Of a DNA stretch of 64,000 nucleotides, positions 37,920 to 49,395 are shown in pieces; the first letter of the stretch is position 1, and each line of letters begins with the position of its first letter. Source of the DNA: Spinacia oleracea (taxonomy: Eukaryota; Streptophyta; Magnoliopsida; Caryophyllales; Amaranthaceae); assembly GCF_020520425.1 (NCBI RefSeq), contig NC_079491.1, positions 8,791,143 through 8,855,142 on the forward strand. Direction: 5' to 3'. Below the pieces are notes generated by a model that worked only from the letters and a program-made list of their open reading frames with translations, was not told the DNA's origin and ran no database searches. Made by a program: the position numbers and the translations under genes.

Positions 37920-38590
37920 ACGTGAAACTAAACTTGTAGCGGGCCACCGGTTTCAACCATCGTCAACAACGACTGCCGGTGAAGAAGGTTGACGAGTTGG
38001 GTAGATTCGTGATAAGTTTTTTTTTTTCTTTCTTCTCTTTAACAACAAATTAATTAAAAACCCTAGCTCATGTGCGTCTTTGGCATGGAAGTATCAAGTA
38101 TGGAGCCTTTGATATGTGCGTTGTTGATAAGAATTCTTTCTTAGACACGTTTGACGAAACAAGAAAAACACCAACATACAACAACAAAGCTATAGTCTAA
38201 AAATAATTTCTAGCTCTGACAAAATAAACCATTATGTTTAAGGAACAACCGTCTGCGGAAAAAAAACGAGAATATTAAAAGGATTTGTTAAACAAAGAAA
38301 ACTTAGAAAATGAAAACGAGGATGCAAGATGAAAGAAAACACAAGGAACACGAAGGCCAATAATGTTATTATATACATAAAACTAGAGAAACAAAAACAA
38401 ACAGATCATTGTTAAAGTACGTGAAATAAACTTGTAGCCGGCCACCGGTTTCAACCACCGCCAACAACGCTCCGTTAAACGGTGAAGAAGGTTGACGAGA
38501 TCGATAATGTCGTTGATAAGTTTTTTTCCCCCTTTCACAACAAATTAATAACCTAGCTCATGCATGCATGGCTTGGGCGTCTTTGGATGG
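37920..38590. repeat. Two diverged copies of a roughly 150-bp sequence
   Basis: ACTTGTAGCGGGCCACCGG near 37930 and ACTTGTAGCCGGCCACCGG near 38430 begin two similar blocks. Both contain GGTGAAGAAGGTTGACGAG, a T-run and CCTAGCTCATG, about 500 bp apart in direct orientation. They are non-coding and the family is not recognised. Confidence 0.7.
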
Positions 38591-39392
38591 TATCAATACC
38601 ATCATCATGTATGTGAATGATGGTATGATTGAAGAGTGGTCTATGGTGGGCCTTTATGGTGGGCCTTTAGGCCCAAAATAAAGAGTAGTAGTGCACTAGT
38701 GCTTTCACCGGCATGAATGTCTCCATTCAATATTGGCCCACTACACTTTTCAACCAATTTCTTGCATTTCAAGTTACCCAAAGATGACAATGTTTAATTT
38801 ATCACAAGTCACAAAAATAAAGAAAACTCGATTTAAGGTTGGTAAATTTAGGTGACATCCTAAACTTTGGCCTTAATAATTGTCATGAATTTGTTTGCTT
38901 TATTAGTTGGGAATTATTTGCTTTAGGTAAATGATTTAATAATTACTTTATGAAAACTAACTTTAATTTTGTCAATTATTCATATTACGCCTTTGATTAA
39001 TGATTACATTTGTTTTGACTATTAACGAGTAAGTAAATTTATAATATTTTTTTTTAAAAAAAAAAAGGAATACTTGTGAGTTGTGAGGGACTAAAAGATT
39101 AAAGCCTTGAAGCAACCTATCCACTTGTTGTTTTAATGTTCTCATCTTAGGGGGTTGCTTTGGGTGTAGTTATTTTTAAATAAAAGTGAATGAATGTAAG
39201 AAACTGTAAATTTATACTACAATTTCCGTACGTTATTTCACCTAAAACTAACTTACCTAATCTTGTTGAAGTATATGTCTAACCAATCCACCAATGGCAA
39301 CATTTCGGAAACTTAGATACGGAGTACTAATTCCTTCGTTCTATAATTATGTTTCAGTTCCTACTTTTCATGCACGTTCACCAATGCACAAT
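38591..39392. other. AT-rich spacer before the Mutator-like element
   Basis: No coding frame or delimited repeat was recognised. Confidence 0.45.
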
Positions 39393-39401
39393 TTATTTTA
39401 T

Positions 39402-39487
39402 CGGTTTTTTCATGAAATGCCCCCGAGGTTTGCAAAAACGCACCAAATACCCTCGTGTCTTTCGAATCACATAATATACCCCTATTT
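39402..39487. repeat. Left terminal inverted repeat of the MULE
   Basis: Starts CGGTTTTTTCATGAAATGCC. It is nearly identical, when reversed and complemented, to 49093-49178. Confidence 0.9.
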
Positions 39488-40160
39488 TTGCCTAAGTTTG
39501 CACCAAATACCCCTAATCCGACCTTCCGTTAGTCCTCCGTTAAGTCATGTTTATAATTCACAGAATGCCCCTATTTTTAAACTTATTGCACAATATACAC
39601 CTATTTGTAAACTAAGTTTCACTAAATATCCAAACTGCTTTTTTTTTTCTTTTCTTTTCTCTCCATCCCTTCCTTCTCTTTTCCTGATCCATCTTCTCCG
39701 GTGCACTCCATTGTTCTACAACCGCCAACATAAGAATCAACGTGCAAACAATCAAATTCGAAATATCAATTACTTCCATTCACACTAATTGCCCACAAAT
39801 TGGACTGAGATTGGAGAAACAAGAAGGGCGGACCCACACTAGTAGAAAAATATTTATTTGCTGCTATGCGTTAGTGGCGTTAATTTAAAAACGCCTCTAA
39901 CTAAATGATAAAATGGAGGAATCAGGTGAAGGAGCATTCATTGGCGGCGTTAGTTTTAATTATAACGCCTCAAATCGGTGTTAATTTTTAGTTAGCGGCG
40001 TCTTCATGTATAACGCTGCAGTGTTCTAGCTTCCAATGCAGGAACAAAATTTCACCCCGCGCATAATTCTTTGTTTAGGTTCTCGTTATTTCATAAAACC
40101 TCCTCCCTAAACTGGGTCTGACTTTGAATTCTTTCTTCACCAGCGAGTCTCGCCGGAAAA

Positions 40161-40236
40161 ATGAAGCTTGAGATTCATCTCCACCGTCATTCTCTGGCCT
40201 TCGAACTCATATCCACCGTCGCCGTTCTTACTAAAG
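40161..40236 (+). pseudogene. Possible captured first exon, unrecognised gene
   Basis: An ATG at 40161 starts MKLEIHLHRHSLAFELISTV and reaches a good donor (AAAG/GTAAAT) at 40236. The preceding GC-richer stretch resembles a plant 5' leader. It lies in the left part of the CACTA element and could be the first exon of a captured gene. I do not recognise the family. Confidence 0.35.
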
Positions 40237-42361
40237 GTAAATTATGCTTCCACTCGTCTCTCCTCCTCGCCATTTTTTCCGTTCAATTACTATATTCCCC
40301 TTGTTTCAGTCTCTCAATTTTACATGAATATGTTTGAATTATCGAATCATTTCTCTCTTGCTCTCCCCTCTCCTCTCTCCCGCTGAAGCTGTAAAACCCT
40401 AATTATCAATTTCAAATTTTCGCTTAAAAACCTTAAAAATCCTTCGAATTTGAGGTCAGGTAATTTCGTGTGTCTAATTTATTATGAAAATTTGATTTTT
40501 AGGTCAGGTGCTTGGAAGAAAGAGGACCTCAAATTTGATAGAAACACGAGTTTTATTCCAATAAGACATACTTTTACTTGCTAAAACATGAGTTTTACTT
40601 TAATTGTCTATTTATATTTTCTGGGTTTGGTTTGAAATGAGTGCAGAAATCAGGGAGGTTGTTGCAACATCAAGTGCTATAATATAATTCAGAAGGTGAA
40701 TTTTTAAATTGAAGTTATTAATTTTTGTTGTTCTGATAATTAACTTGAGTGAGTTGTTATGGTATCGTTATTTTGTTTCAACTTTCATTATCTCTTGCTG
40801 TTGGATCTTTTCAATACACTAAATTATGGTGATTTAGCAAGTACTTAGTTCTACTTTAGGTGATTAAAATTAAACAATCAAATGATTGAGAAAATTTGGA
40901 CTTATACAACTTTTTCTTGTACGACTACTGATTATGGTGATATAAAGTCTAAAGAATGTATGTACATACTGTAGTATATTAAGTTTTGATATTGTAGTGG
41001 TAGTGTTGGACACTGTTGTTTGATTGTTATTGTTGAGGAACATATGAGTTATATTACACGGTTATATTGTTCATTGTTGCTCTTTGGAACTAGACGTCGG
41101 CAATACAAGAGTATAGAGTAATACACTTAGCTTAAATCTGAGGTTTCAATCCCCTTGTTTTATAAATGTATCTTGGCGGTGCTTAAATTTTTAGTATCTT
41201 TACCAGGAAGGGGAAAAAGTGTCTTGTGGTAGGTGATAAGTCTTGCTACTTCGTTGAATCTTAGCCCAGAAACACACCTGACTAATCAATTTTCAGAAGG
41301 CGACAAAGGGTGTGTCCCTCATCTCTCTGTGTAAAGTAGGTCGCAGTTCAGATAGTTGAGTCTGCTCTTTAGCTAGAAGTCTTATTGTGGAAGAAGTTTA
41401 TTAGAACCTATCTTTATTTATTGTTGGAGGTTGCTAAATTTTGATTGCATACGTAGGAGTATCATACTAGCTCACTGTAGGACAAAAGAACTCAATTACC
41501 AGCTTTTCTGGTTTAGTTTTGAGCAGCATATTGTAGAGATTTGAAGAAATTAAACAACTCCTGAAATAGATTGGCATTTGTTGCTTCTGATGTATTGTGA
41601 TGTTGATGTCTGATGTATTGTTGCTTCTACTATACTGTGTTGTTGCTATCTGTTGTTGTTGTTGTTATACTATGCTGTTATTATGAGATGTTGTTGCTGC
41701 TATGCACAATCTGTTGTTGATGTTGTTGTTGTTCTAAGTTGTAGCATCTGCTGTTATGCACAAGTTATTGCTGGTATAGATTTAGATAACTTTTACACTT
41801 CTTTTCGTATTATTTATCTACTATGTTTCAGCTAGGAACGTCTTTCTTGGGTGGTCTTTGGCAAGATACAATTACCAATTGGTTGCATGGTGCTGTGTTG
41901 TACTTCTGTCTCTAACTTATTACTTTCCATGTCCTACTTAGATGACTCCCAAACTATGGATTTCCCCTTTAATAGCATCCAAAAGCTTCACCTACCTCCT
42001 CTCATTAGTTCTAATGTAGGCTAAGCTTTACTGCGGACAAGTCCCAGAATAATTTAGAGCTTTATTATTTGTGATTTGTGACAGCATGCCCCCTTTGCCT
42101 TTATGCTCCTAGGTTATTCATGGGTGTTGTATATAACGCCAGTACACTTTGACTACTGTTTACAGGGTTTTATTAGCTTTAAACTGGTTTATATCAGCTG
42201 GATAATGGCCTGATATATGAGACTAGCTCTGAGGAGAGCTAATATGACCCTAGGTTTTATTGGCTTTAAACTGATTCAGGTGTTGTCTATTAACTGGTCT
42301 TTGCCAGGAGAAGGCTGCTCTGTTTTTTTTTGGTAGAAGATACAAGCACACAAAGGAAGAA

Positions 42362-42922
42362 TCACCCATATTTTCTAGCTTTTTGAGCCAGATCATGGGC
42401 AAACTTAACTCTATTTCTACTACATTTGACAATGGAGCAGTGTTCAAAACTATCAGCTATCATTCTAATCTCACTGCAAATTGAAACCAGTTCTAATCTA
42501 CATTCAGGAAACTCCCTTAATGCTTTAATACTGTTGTACCAATCAGTGAGAATTGTTAAACATCGAACTTGAAGAGATACAGCTTTCTGCATACCAGCCA
42601 AAATTGCCTTCATTTTAGATTGTCCAGCATTTACTGCTTGTACTCTCTGACCATCTGCACACACAATTCTTCCATTTACTTCTATACCCCATCCTACTGC
42701 AGCAATCATACTCCCTTTCTTCTTTAAGTTTTTCCATGCCCCATCAACAATAAGTACATCTGCATTATCATCAGATAAACCTTTTAGAATCAGCCTGTTT
42801 TCATTAGTGCTAGACCAATCTGTTTCTGAATGTGTATTCTTCCTTTTGAAAGTCATGTTGCGCATTCTATCTGCTTCAATTGCTTCTTTCAAAAACACTT
42901 GACTTGTTTCAATTATCTGCAA
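42362..42922 (-). pseudogene. LINE RNase H domain fragment (RVT_3)
   Basis: An open minus-strand frame of 186 codons reads VDGAWKN, GWGIEVNGRIV, QAVNAGQSKMKAILAGMQKA, LTILTDWYNSIKAL and VKFAHDLAQKARKYG before the stop. This matches the RNase H-like domain at the C-terminus of plant LINEs. That enzyme degrades the RNA strand after reverse transcription. The first acidic residue (VDGAW) and the late NxxAHxLA-type motif (here VKFAHDLA) are recognisable, while the middle Glu position reads QSKMKA instead of the usual AEx, so the active site may be lost. It is a fragment embedded in the CACTA element. Confidence 0.7.
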
Positions 42923-43153
42923 TGGATCAAAAGAAGTGCCTCAGAAAATAATACAGTTTATATGAATCCAGATGATGATGCTTCAAAGTTAGTTGATTTT
43001 CAGAAGATCATGAACTTTTCTTCTGAATTTGAGACTGTTTTAAAGGAGGTTATGTTCATTTCTGAATCTGATAAGAATGATGAAAGATTAAAGAGAGAAA
43101 TGCTGGCAAATGCTAGACAGTTGATTCTACGATGTGACTTTACTGTTCCAGAA
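42920..43153 (+). pseudogene. Exon-like segment, unrecognised, inside the CACTA element
   Basis: The frame is open and of coding character: KLVDFQKIMNFSSEFETVLK, then ERLKREMLANARQLILRCDF, ending at a consensus donor GTAAGT after VPE. A second short block, VSLAACQLMKLVHQTLQ near 43313-43365, may be a following exon. I could not assign a family. It is probably a captured or internal exon of the element. Confidence 0.4.
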
Positions 43154-45551
43154 GTAAGTCTCATTCAACCTGTCTTATATCTTTGTGCTCATCTGCTGGA
43201 ATTACGTACTAACAATTAGCTCTCAGGAGTTTAGCAGCAAAGGACCTAAGTTCATAAATAACACATACAATGATTGTGCTGTCAATTTGCTTTTTTCGTC
43301 AGAGAGGTGTATAGTGTCCCTTGCTGCTTGTCAGTTGATGAAGTTGGTGCATCAAACACTTCAAGTAAGATAGTTATTTCTGGCTATTATTCTGACTTGT
43401 TCACTTGTTTATATTATCATTATGTATAATCACACTAAGCTTTCATTTTGGCAAATTATGATGGAATGTGATACATGGATCATTCTGATTAGCGGATAAA
43501 CCCCATGAAATGTTAAACTTGACATGTTTAAGAGTTACTTCACATGAACATTTTTCTTCACCATTTTATCACAGTTATACCTATTAGTTTTGCTTCGTGA
43601 ACATTTTGCTTCATTTAGACCCATTAGTTTCTGAAATGGAAACTATTTTGTGTTATGATCATCTATTATGATACAACTAGGTTTATTTTTTTTGACTGTT
43701 GGTTAATTAAATAGAAATTGTGTTAGTTGAGATTTTAAGGGGGTTAATTGCAAAATTGCAATGCTACTTTTTTCTTGAAGTATGCTCACTTTTAGGAAGC
43801 TTCATTTGCAAATACTGTTATTAGGATTAGGTTATGGTTCTTGGCTTCCTATTGGAGTTACCTGATGCAGTTTTTATACAGTGTGGAACAGGCTTGTCAA
43901 CTCCCCTGAACACATCTTCTACGCGGCAAATGAAATCTGCAAAAGATCTGGCTGAATATTTGAAAAAATTTCGTGCAGACAACATTGTGAACAATGCTGA
44001 ATTCATTAGAGAGAGCATTGTTCCAGAAGCTGGGCCTTGGACTATCTTGGGTCAGGTGTAAATTGACTTAGGTACTTGTCTCTTGATTGTTTTGCATGAT
44101 TTCATGCATAGTTTGCGAGTACAGACGCTGTATATTTTGCAATGTTCCATGTATTGTTTATCTTAACTAAGTTTTAACTAGTATTTGTTCCTCATAACCT
44201 TTCCATGCTTGATCCAACTTTTCACAGTCTAGTGGAAAGAAGTGTATTTATAGAGTAAACAAAAGAATGTTCGTGTGTGTTTTCTATTCTTTTGATCCTA
44301 GGTATTTAGGATTCATGTCATCTTTTTATTCTATTTTGAGATCTCTGCCTGTGTAGTTTGCATACTAATTGTTGAGCTCCTTGTCACTATTTAGTCATAA
44401 AAATTAATGACCCTAATTATATACCGTAATTCTTTAGTCTTCCCAATTTCTTCTTTTCTTTGTTCGTTCCCTTAATTCCTCTGTTTTTCACAGGCTTAAG
44501 AGAGCCTGGGATCCTGTTATAACTCCAGGTGCACAAAAGCAACTCAGTTATTACTTTCTGAATGCAGTAAGTACAACCAATACCTGTAAGGTTGTAATTC
44601 AAGTACAATGACTCTATTATTTACTTGGTATGACAATTATTTGCTTGAAACTTTCATGGATGGCAGTTTGATAATTGGGGGGGTTTCAACACGAACCCAC
44701 TATATGCGATACTTCATGAGGTGATTTACTGCCAAGTAAGTTTAGTCTCTATCAGTATAGATTTTTTTTAAAATAATAAAAACAAGCCGCCCGCATGCAT
44801 ACATTGGAGCATAAATGCTTGCTTCTGCATGTCTAGCAAAGATTTCATGATAATCATGATTAATGTTTTCGATTCTGCAGGGTGTTCCATCTCAGTGGGC
44901 TGCTCAAAGAATAAGGGAGGCCAACGGAAGCAAGTTTGACGCAATCAAAGCAGCAAAAGAAGGGCGTCCTGTATATTTTACGGGAGAGGTAACTTTCTGG
45001 AGATTGTATTTCATAATTATGTAGTGTAGTAAACTAGTAATCATTGGGATATAACGTATGCTCAGTTCTGGTAATGGGCTGAAGCTAATGCTACAACTAC
45101 AATTATAGTATGTTAGTATTACTTCTGGACTTCAAGGAGATATTTCATATTCTTATCCAAGAATTGACCATAGACTGCTAATAATACCCGAGTGCCTTAT
45201 TATATTGCTTAACCATGCGAACTGATCGAGCTCTTTGAATTTGATATTTTGATTTAACAAGCACCACACAGAAGTACATGGTTTACAGTTTGTATCTGTT
45301 TACTAATTTCTTAACACCACACAAAAGTACATGGTTATGGTTAGTATTGTCATATACTGGAGTTCACATTATATGCATCAATAATTCTTTGATTTCCAAT
45401 GAACCTAAGATAACAGGTCTTGCATAAAATTAAAAATAGTTGTCTGTTTAAGCATGAAACAGAAAATTTAAATCTCAAATGTTAAAGATAAGAAGGAATG
45501 ACAGTTTCCTGGGAGAATATTCATATTGGCGCAGTTGAAAGAAACAAAACA

Positions 45552-45740
45552 CAAGCTTTGTTCTGATCAGACTTTCAATTCTGACCAGTTTCAGACTTTC
45601 AATTCTGATCAGTTCAAGCTTTGTTCTGATCAGACTTTCAGTTCTGATCAGTTTCAGACTTTCAGTTCTGATCAGTTCAAGCTTTGTTCTGATTAGACTT
45701 TCAGTTCTGATTAGTTTTAGACTTTTAGTTGTGATCAGAT
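45552..45740. repeat. 63-bp tandem repeat, three copies
   Basis: CAAGCTTTGTTCTGATCAGA starts copies at 45552, 45615 and 45678. Each holds sub-repeats of GATCAG/TTCAGACTTTCA. The array lies inside the CACTA element. Confidence 0.85.
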
Positions 45741-45779
45741 GCAAGCTTCTGTTTTTGTTTTCAGCTATCTGTACGTTTA

Positions 45780-45903
45780 TCTGACACAGCACATCAGAAC
45801 ACACACACATCACACACACACACCTGAAATACACACAACACACACAAACACACAACACAGGTAACACAGACAGTAGAACACACACACAACATAACACACG
45901 CAG
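45780..45903. repeat. CA-rich microsatellite
   Basis: About 120 bp of interrupted ACACAC/CACACA repeats directly after the 63-bp array. Confidence 0.85.
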
Positions 45904-45995
45904 CAATTCTATTGCATGTTAGTTCTGGTCAAAGTTGACCAGGATTGACTTTTTTGAGATTTTGGTCAAAGTTGACCAGCGTTGCAGTGTGGAGG

Positions 45996-47131
45996 TAACC
46001 TAATACTAAGTATATTAAAAATTGAAAGGGTTTAGAATACCAATCTAAGTTCACGGGTTAGAGTTGGGAGCAAAAACGACTATAACACTCAAAATATGAC
46101 CTATAATGATCAATAAAGCCTTAAACGCGCATAACTTGACCAAAGTAGATGAGAATGAGTCTAAGTAACCTAATACTAAGTATATTAAACATTTAAAGGG
46201 TTTAGAATACCAATCTAACTTCACGGGTTAGAGTTGGGAGCAAAAATGACTATAACAGTCAAAATATGACCTATAATGATCAATAAAGCCTTAAACGCGC
46301 ATAACTTGACCAAAGTAGATGAGAATGAGTCTAAGTAACCTAATACTAAGTATATTAAACATTTAAAGGGTTTAGAATACCAATCTAAGTTCGCGGGTTA
46401 GAGTTGGGAGCAAAAACGACTATAATAGTCAAAATATGACCTATAATGATCATTAAAGCCTTAAACACGCATAACTTGACCAAAGTAGATGAGAATGAGT
46501 CTAAGTAACCTAATACTAAGTATATTAAACATTTAAAGGGTTTAGAATACCAATCTAAGTTCACGGGTTAGAGTTGGGAGCAAAAACGACTATAACAGTT
46601 AAATATGACCTATAATGATCAATAAAGCCTTTAACGCGCATAACTTGACCAAAGTAGATGAGAATGAGTCTAAGTAACCTAATACTAAGTATATTAAACA
46701 TTTAAAGGGTTTATAATACCAATCTAACTTCACGGGTTTGAGTTGGGAGCAAAAACGACTATAACAGTCAAAATATGACCTATAATGATCAATAAAGCCT
46801 TAAACGCGCATAACTTGACCAAAGTAGACGAGAATGAGTCTAAGTAACCTAATACTAAGTATATTAAACATTTAAAGGGTTTAGAATACCAATCTAAGTT
46901 CACGGGTTAGAGTTGGGAGCAAAAACGACTATAATAGTCAAAATATGACCTATAATGATCAATAAAGCCTTAAACGCACATAACTTAACCAAAGTAGATG
47001 AGAATGAGTCTAAGTAACCTAATACTAAGTATATTAAACATTTAAAGGGTTTAGAGTACCAATCTAAGTTCGCGGGTATGACATTTATTGTCATGAATAT
47101 GACTATAACAGTCAAAATATGACCTTTATTG
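45996..47131. repeat. 170-bp satellite, seven copies inside the CACTA element
   Basis: TAACCTAATACTAAGTATAT begins copies at 45996, 46166, 46336, 46506, 46675, 46845 and 47015. Periods are 170, 170, 170, 169, 170 and 170 bp, and similarity is very high; the last copy is partial and diverged. The unit contains GACCTATAATGATCA, TTAAACGCGCATAACTTGAC and AGATGAGAATGAGTC. The length is near that of plant satellite monomers, but the setting is an intron-like part of a transposon, not a centromere. Confidence 0.92.
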
Positions 47132-48216
47132 TTTAAGTGGACTAAGTTTTATTGATGGAAAGACACACGATTTTTGGTTGCTTTATTGTCATGAATAATG
47201 TTGTTGTCATGTTGTCAAGGTTCTTGATTCTAAGGGTTTCGCCCTTCCATGCTTAGCCATGGTTCGAGGACCTAGGAGACAACAACTTTTTAGATCATCT
47301 AACCGAAGATAACTAATTTTATGATATATATTATTTTGTTAGGTTTGCACATCACTGAGTGGAGATCCTTTCACCGATGAGAAATTTGATGAAATACGAG
47401 ACAAATGGGCATCATACTTCAACGAACATTGTGTGTAATTAACGCTTCATCGATTTCTTTTTGTGGATGTTTCATGCTATTAAAATCATATATAATTGCC
47501 TTATTATATTTTTGGTGCAATTTTGTAACGTATGAAGTGTAAAAGATATAGTTATTATAGACTTGAAACTATTAGGTGGTTTAGTTTTGTAAACATATGA
47601 TGTTTAACTTATATGTAAAAATCAAAGTTTCTTGGAAGTTATTGGTGGTTGATGACACTTTTGGACGTTGTATAAATGTGGCGTGAGTACAGGTTCTATA
47701 TTTTTGGGATTGTTGAATATAAAAATAATATATTTATTTATCAAAAAAAGTTACACATTATTTGCGGCGTTTAAACTCCCGCAATTTTACCAAAGTTTGA
47801 GGCGTTTAGGTAGAAACGCCGCAATACAATACTATTCATTTGAGGCGTTTTTTCTGCATTACGCCGCAAATGAATGATTAATTTGAGGCGTTTTTTAACG
47901 CCGCAAATCAATACCATTCATTTGCTGCCACTCTATTTGCTGCTACGCCTAAAACGCCGCTAATGAATATAAAAGTGACGCCTCAAATGAATGTTTTTCT
48001 ACTAGTGCCAGAGAAGAACATACGGGATTGAGCTACTTAAAACACAAAGGCTGCAATAATTAAACCACTTTATCAAAGATATTCAGATCAACAACACTTA
48101 CAACAACATTTACAGAGAATTCCTTAACTAAGTGCTTCATACTATCTTAGTAGTAAGTCAGAAACCTTAGAATTAGAATTCGATTCTGGAAATCCACCAC
48201 CATAAATCCATAATCA

Positions 48217-48509
48217 ATGTCTGCTTCTACATTGACTCCCAATTTTCTTCAAACAGTCTCCACTCAATTTTACTCACTCTCCCAATTCCGAATTCCCAAC
48301 ACCCTCAACTTCTCGAATTTCATTCAATTGCAAATCAAAATACCCAATTTCGTCAAAATCAGCTTCAATTCTAACCCTAAATGCAGCACTTTTTGACCCT
48401 TTTGTGCTTCAAATTGCAGAAACTTTTGAAGACTCTCTCTCCTCTTCATCTTCTTCAACTCCCTTACCTTTGCAGAAACTAAGGGATTCGTCCTTCGAAT
48501 CCCTTCTTT
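48217..48509 (+). pseudogene. Captured first exon of SufD/ABCI7 (plastid Fe-S assembly)
   Basis: The ATG at 48217 opens a Ser/Asn/Phe-rich leader resembling a chloroplast transit peptide. After one frameshift at a T-run near 48390-48394, DPFVLQIAETFEDSLSSS and TPLPLQKLRDSSFESLLS follow. These closely resemble the N-terminus of plastid SufD (ABCI7), a subunit of the SufBCD iron-sulfur cluster scaffold. Similarity stops at 48509, where the family continues with TPWPSRKDE. The fragment lies in the right part of the MULE, outside the nested CACTA, and fits Pack-MULE capture. No function as SufD is possible. Confidence 0.7.
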
Positions 48510-48584
48510 CTCTATTGCTCGTTGCACTTGAGTGGGTCAATGAATCGACGGTGCAACCGAGGATGTTGAACCCTGGGCCGAGAT

Positions 48585-48885
48585 CGGCCTCCGCCGGCGA
48601 CCAGAGAACGGAAATCGGACGCCGTCGGCTATCAGAGAGCAGGAGGAAGAACAACTTCGTTTTTTGCACCGCCGCGAAACTTCCGCACCACCGGAGAATC
48701 GACAACCTTCCCAATGCGGCCACCGGAGAACGACCACCCTCCGCGAAGCCAAGTCGACCACCATCAACATCTGATTTAAGTGATCCTCCGGATCACTGTC
48801 GGCGACCAGAGATCGGCCTCCGCCGGCGACCAGAGAGCGGAGATCGGACGTCGCCGGCGACCAGAGAGCAGGAGGATCTACCCAG
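48585..48885. repeat. GC-rich duplicated segment inside the MULE
   Basis: The sequence GATCGGCCTCCGCCGGCGAC occurs near 48585 and 48812, each followed by about 50 bp of similar CGGAGATCGGACG-type sequence. This produces open frames on both strands that look like proteins rich in Arg and Pro. The base composition is much higher in GC than the surroundings. I see no domain in it. Confidence 0.7.
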
Positions 48886-49092
48886 AATTACTGGGTTTCG
48901 AGTAGGTTGAAGCTTGAAGAACAGGGGAGAGGAGAGAGAAATAGAAGAATATGAGATTTTTTTTTTTGAGTTTTTGTCAAAGGGAAGGTAAGTAAATGGG
49001 GTCATAACACAATTAAGGGCAAAATAGTAAAACTCCACTAACGGTAGACTAACGTCGTTAACTGTTAGGTGCATCTCATGAACAATACGGAT

Positions 49093-49178
49093 AAATAGGG
49101 GTATATTATGTTAATCGAAACACGCGAGGGTATTTGGTGCGTTTTTGTAAACCTCGGGGGTATTTCATGAAAAAACCG
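49093..49178. repeat. Right terminal inverted repeat of the MULE
   Basis: Ends ATTTCATGAAAAAACCG, followed directly by the 9-bp duplication TTATTTTAT. Mirrors the left repeat over about 85 bp. Confidence 0.9.
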
Positions 49179-49395
49179 TTATTTTATTTACAATTATATA
49201 TTAGTAAAAATTATAAAATTTTGATATTCTTAAAGTTTTGTTTGTGACGAATCAAACAAGACCTCACATGAACATGTTCTTTCGTATGTTCTAGATTGAT
49301 TTAGAAGATTATATCTGGTTGTCATAATGACAAAATTCTGAATTGAAATATCATTATGGAACGGAGGAAGTATGTAATTAACAACATATTACGTA

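Larger units (their letters stand above)
43834..47438 (+). pseudogene. Captured proline iminopeptidase gene fragment
   Basis: Exons near 43834-44055, 44494-44566, 44667-44735 and 44881-44988 read FIQCGTGLSTPLNTSS, AEYLKKFRADNIVNNAEFIR, VPEAGPWTILGQ, RAWDPVITPGAQKQLSYYFL, FDNWGGFNTNPLYAILHE and FDAIKAAKEGRPVYFTGE. These match the plant alpha/beta-hydrolase prolyl aminopeptidase, which removes N-terminal proline from peptides. The first block lacks the usual DQRGTG arginine (it reads QCGTG). The exon that should carry the nucleophile elbow after LGQ (GxSxGG) is missing, so no active enzyme is possible. A terminal exon-like frame, 47343-47438 (FDEIRDKWASYFNEHCV, stop), does not fit the family and may come from elsewhere. 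A 2.3 kb repeat-rich intron separates it. Confidence 0.7.
39837..48007. mobile_element. Non-autonomous CACTA (En/Spm) element, 8.2 kb, carrying gene fragments
   Basis: CACTAGTAGAAAAA at 39837 is mirrored by TTTTTCTACTAGTG ending at 48007. Both ends are flanked by the 3-bp duplication CCA (39834-39836 and 48008-48010). This is the hallmark of the CACTA superfamily. Subterminal regions (about 39860-40020 and 47760-48000) are crowded with GGCGTT/AACGCC motifs in both orientations. No TNP2 or TNPA transposase frame is visible. The interior holds what look like host exons (40161-40236, 42920-43153, 43834-47438), a LINE fragment and satellite repeats. It sits inside the MULE at 39402-49178, so it inserted after the MULE. 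Confidence 0.9.
39402..49178. mobile_element. Mutator-like element (MULE) with captured sequence, interrupted by a CACTA
   Basis: Long terminal inverted repeats of about 85 bp (39402-39487 and 49093-49178, roughly six mismatches) are flanked by a perfect 9-bp duplication TTATTTTAT (39393-39401 and 49179-49187). A 9-bp duplication with long inverted repeats defines Mutator-superfamily elements. Excluding the inserted CACTA (39837-48007) and its 3-bp duplication, the original element was about 1.6 kb. It has no transposase. Its interior includes a piece of a SufD/ABCI7 gene and a GC-rich segment, which fits a Pack-MULE, the class of MULE that carries host gene fragments. Confidence 0.88.

Noticed and set aside
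45475-45906. 143-codon minus-strand open frame
   Set aside because: It is only the translation of the 63-bp tandem repeat and the CA microsatellite (repetitive LIRTESLKLIRTES and Cys-Val runs).
45996-47131. Centromeric satellite array
   Set aside because: The monomer length fits, but there are only seven copies and they lie within the borders of a CACTA element in gene-containing DNA.
48404-48910. 168-codon open frame as a complete gene
   Set aside because: Only its first 35 residues match SufD. The rest is GC-rich duplicated transposon sequence, open on both strands.
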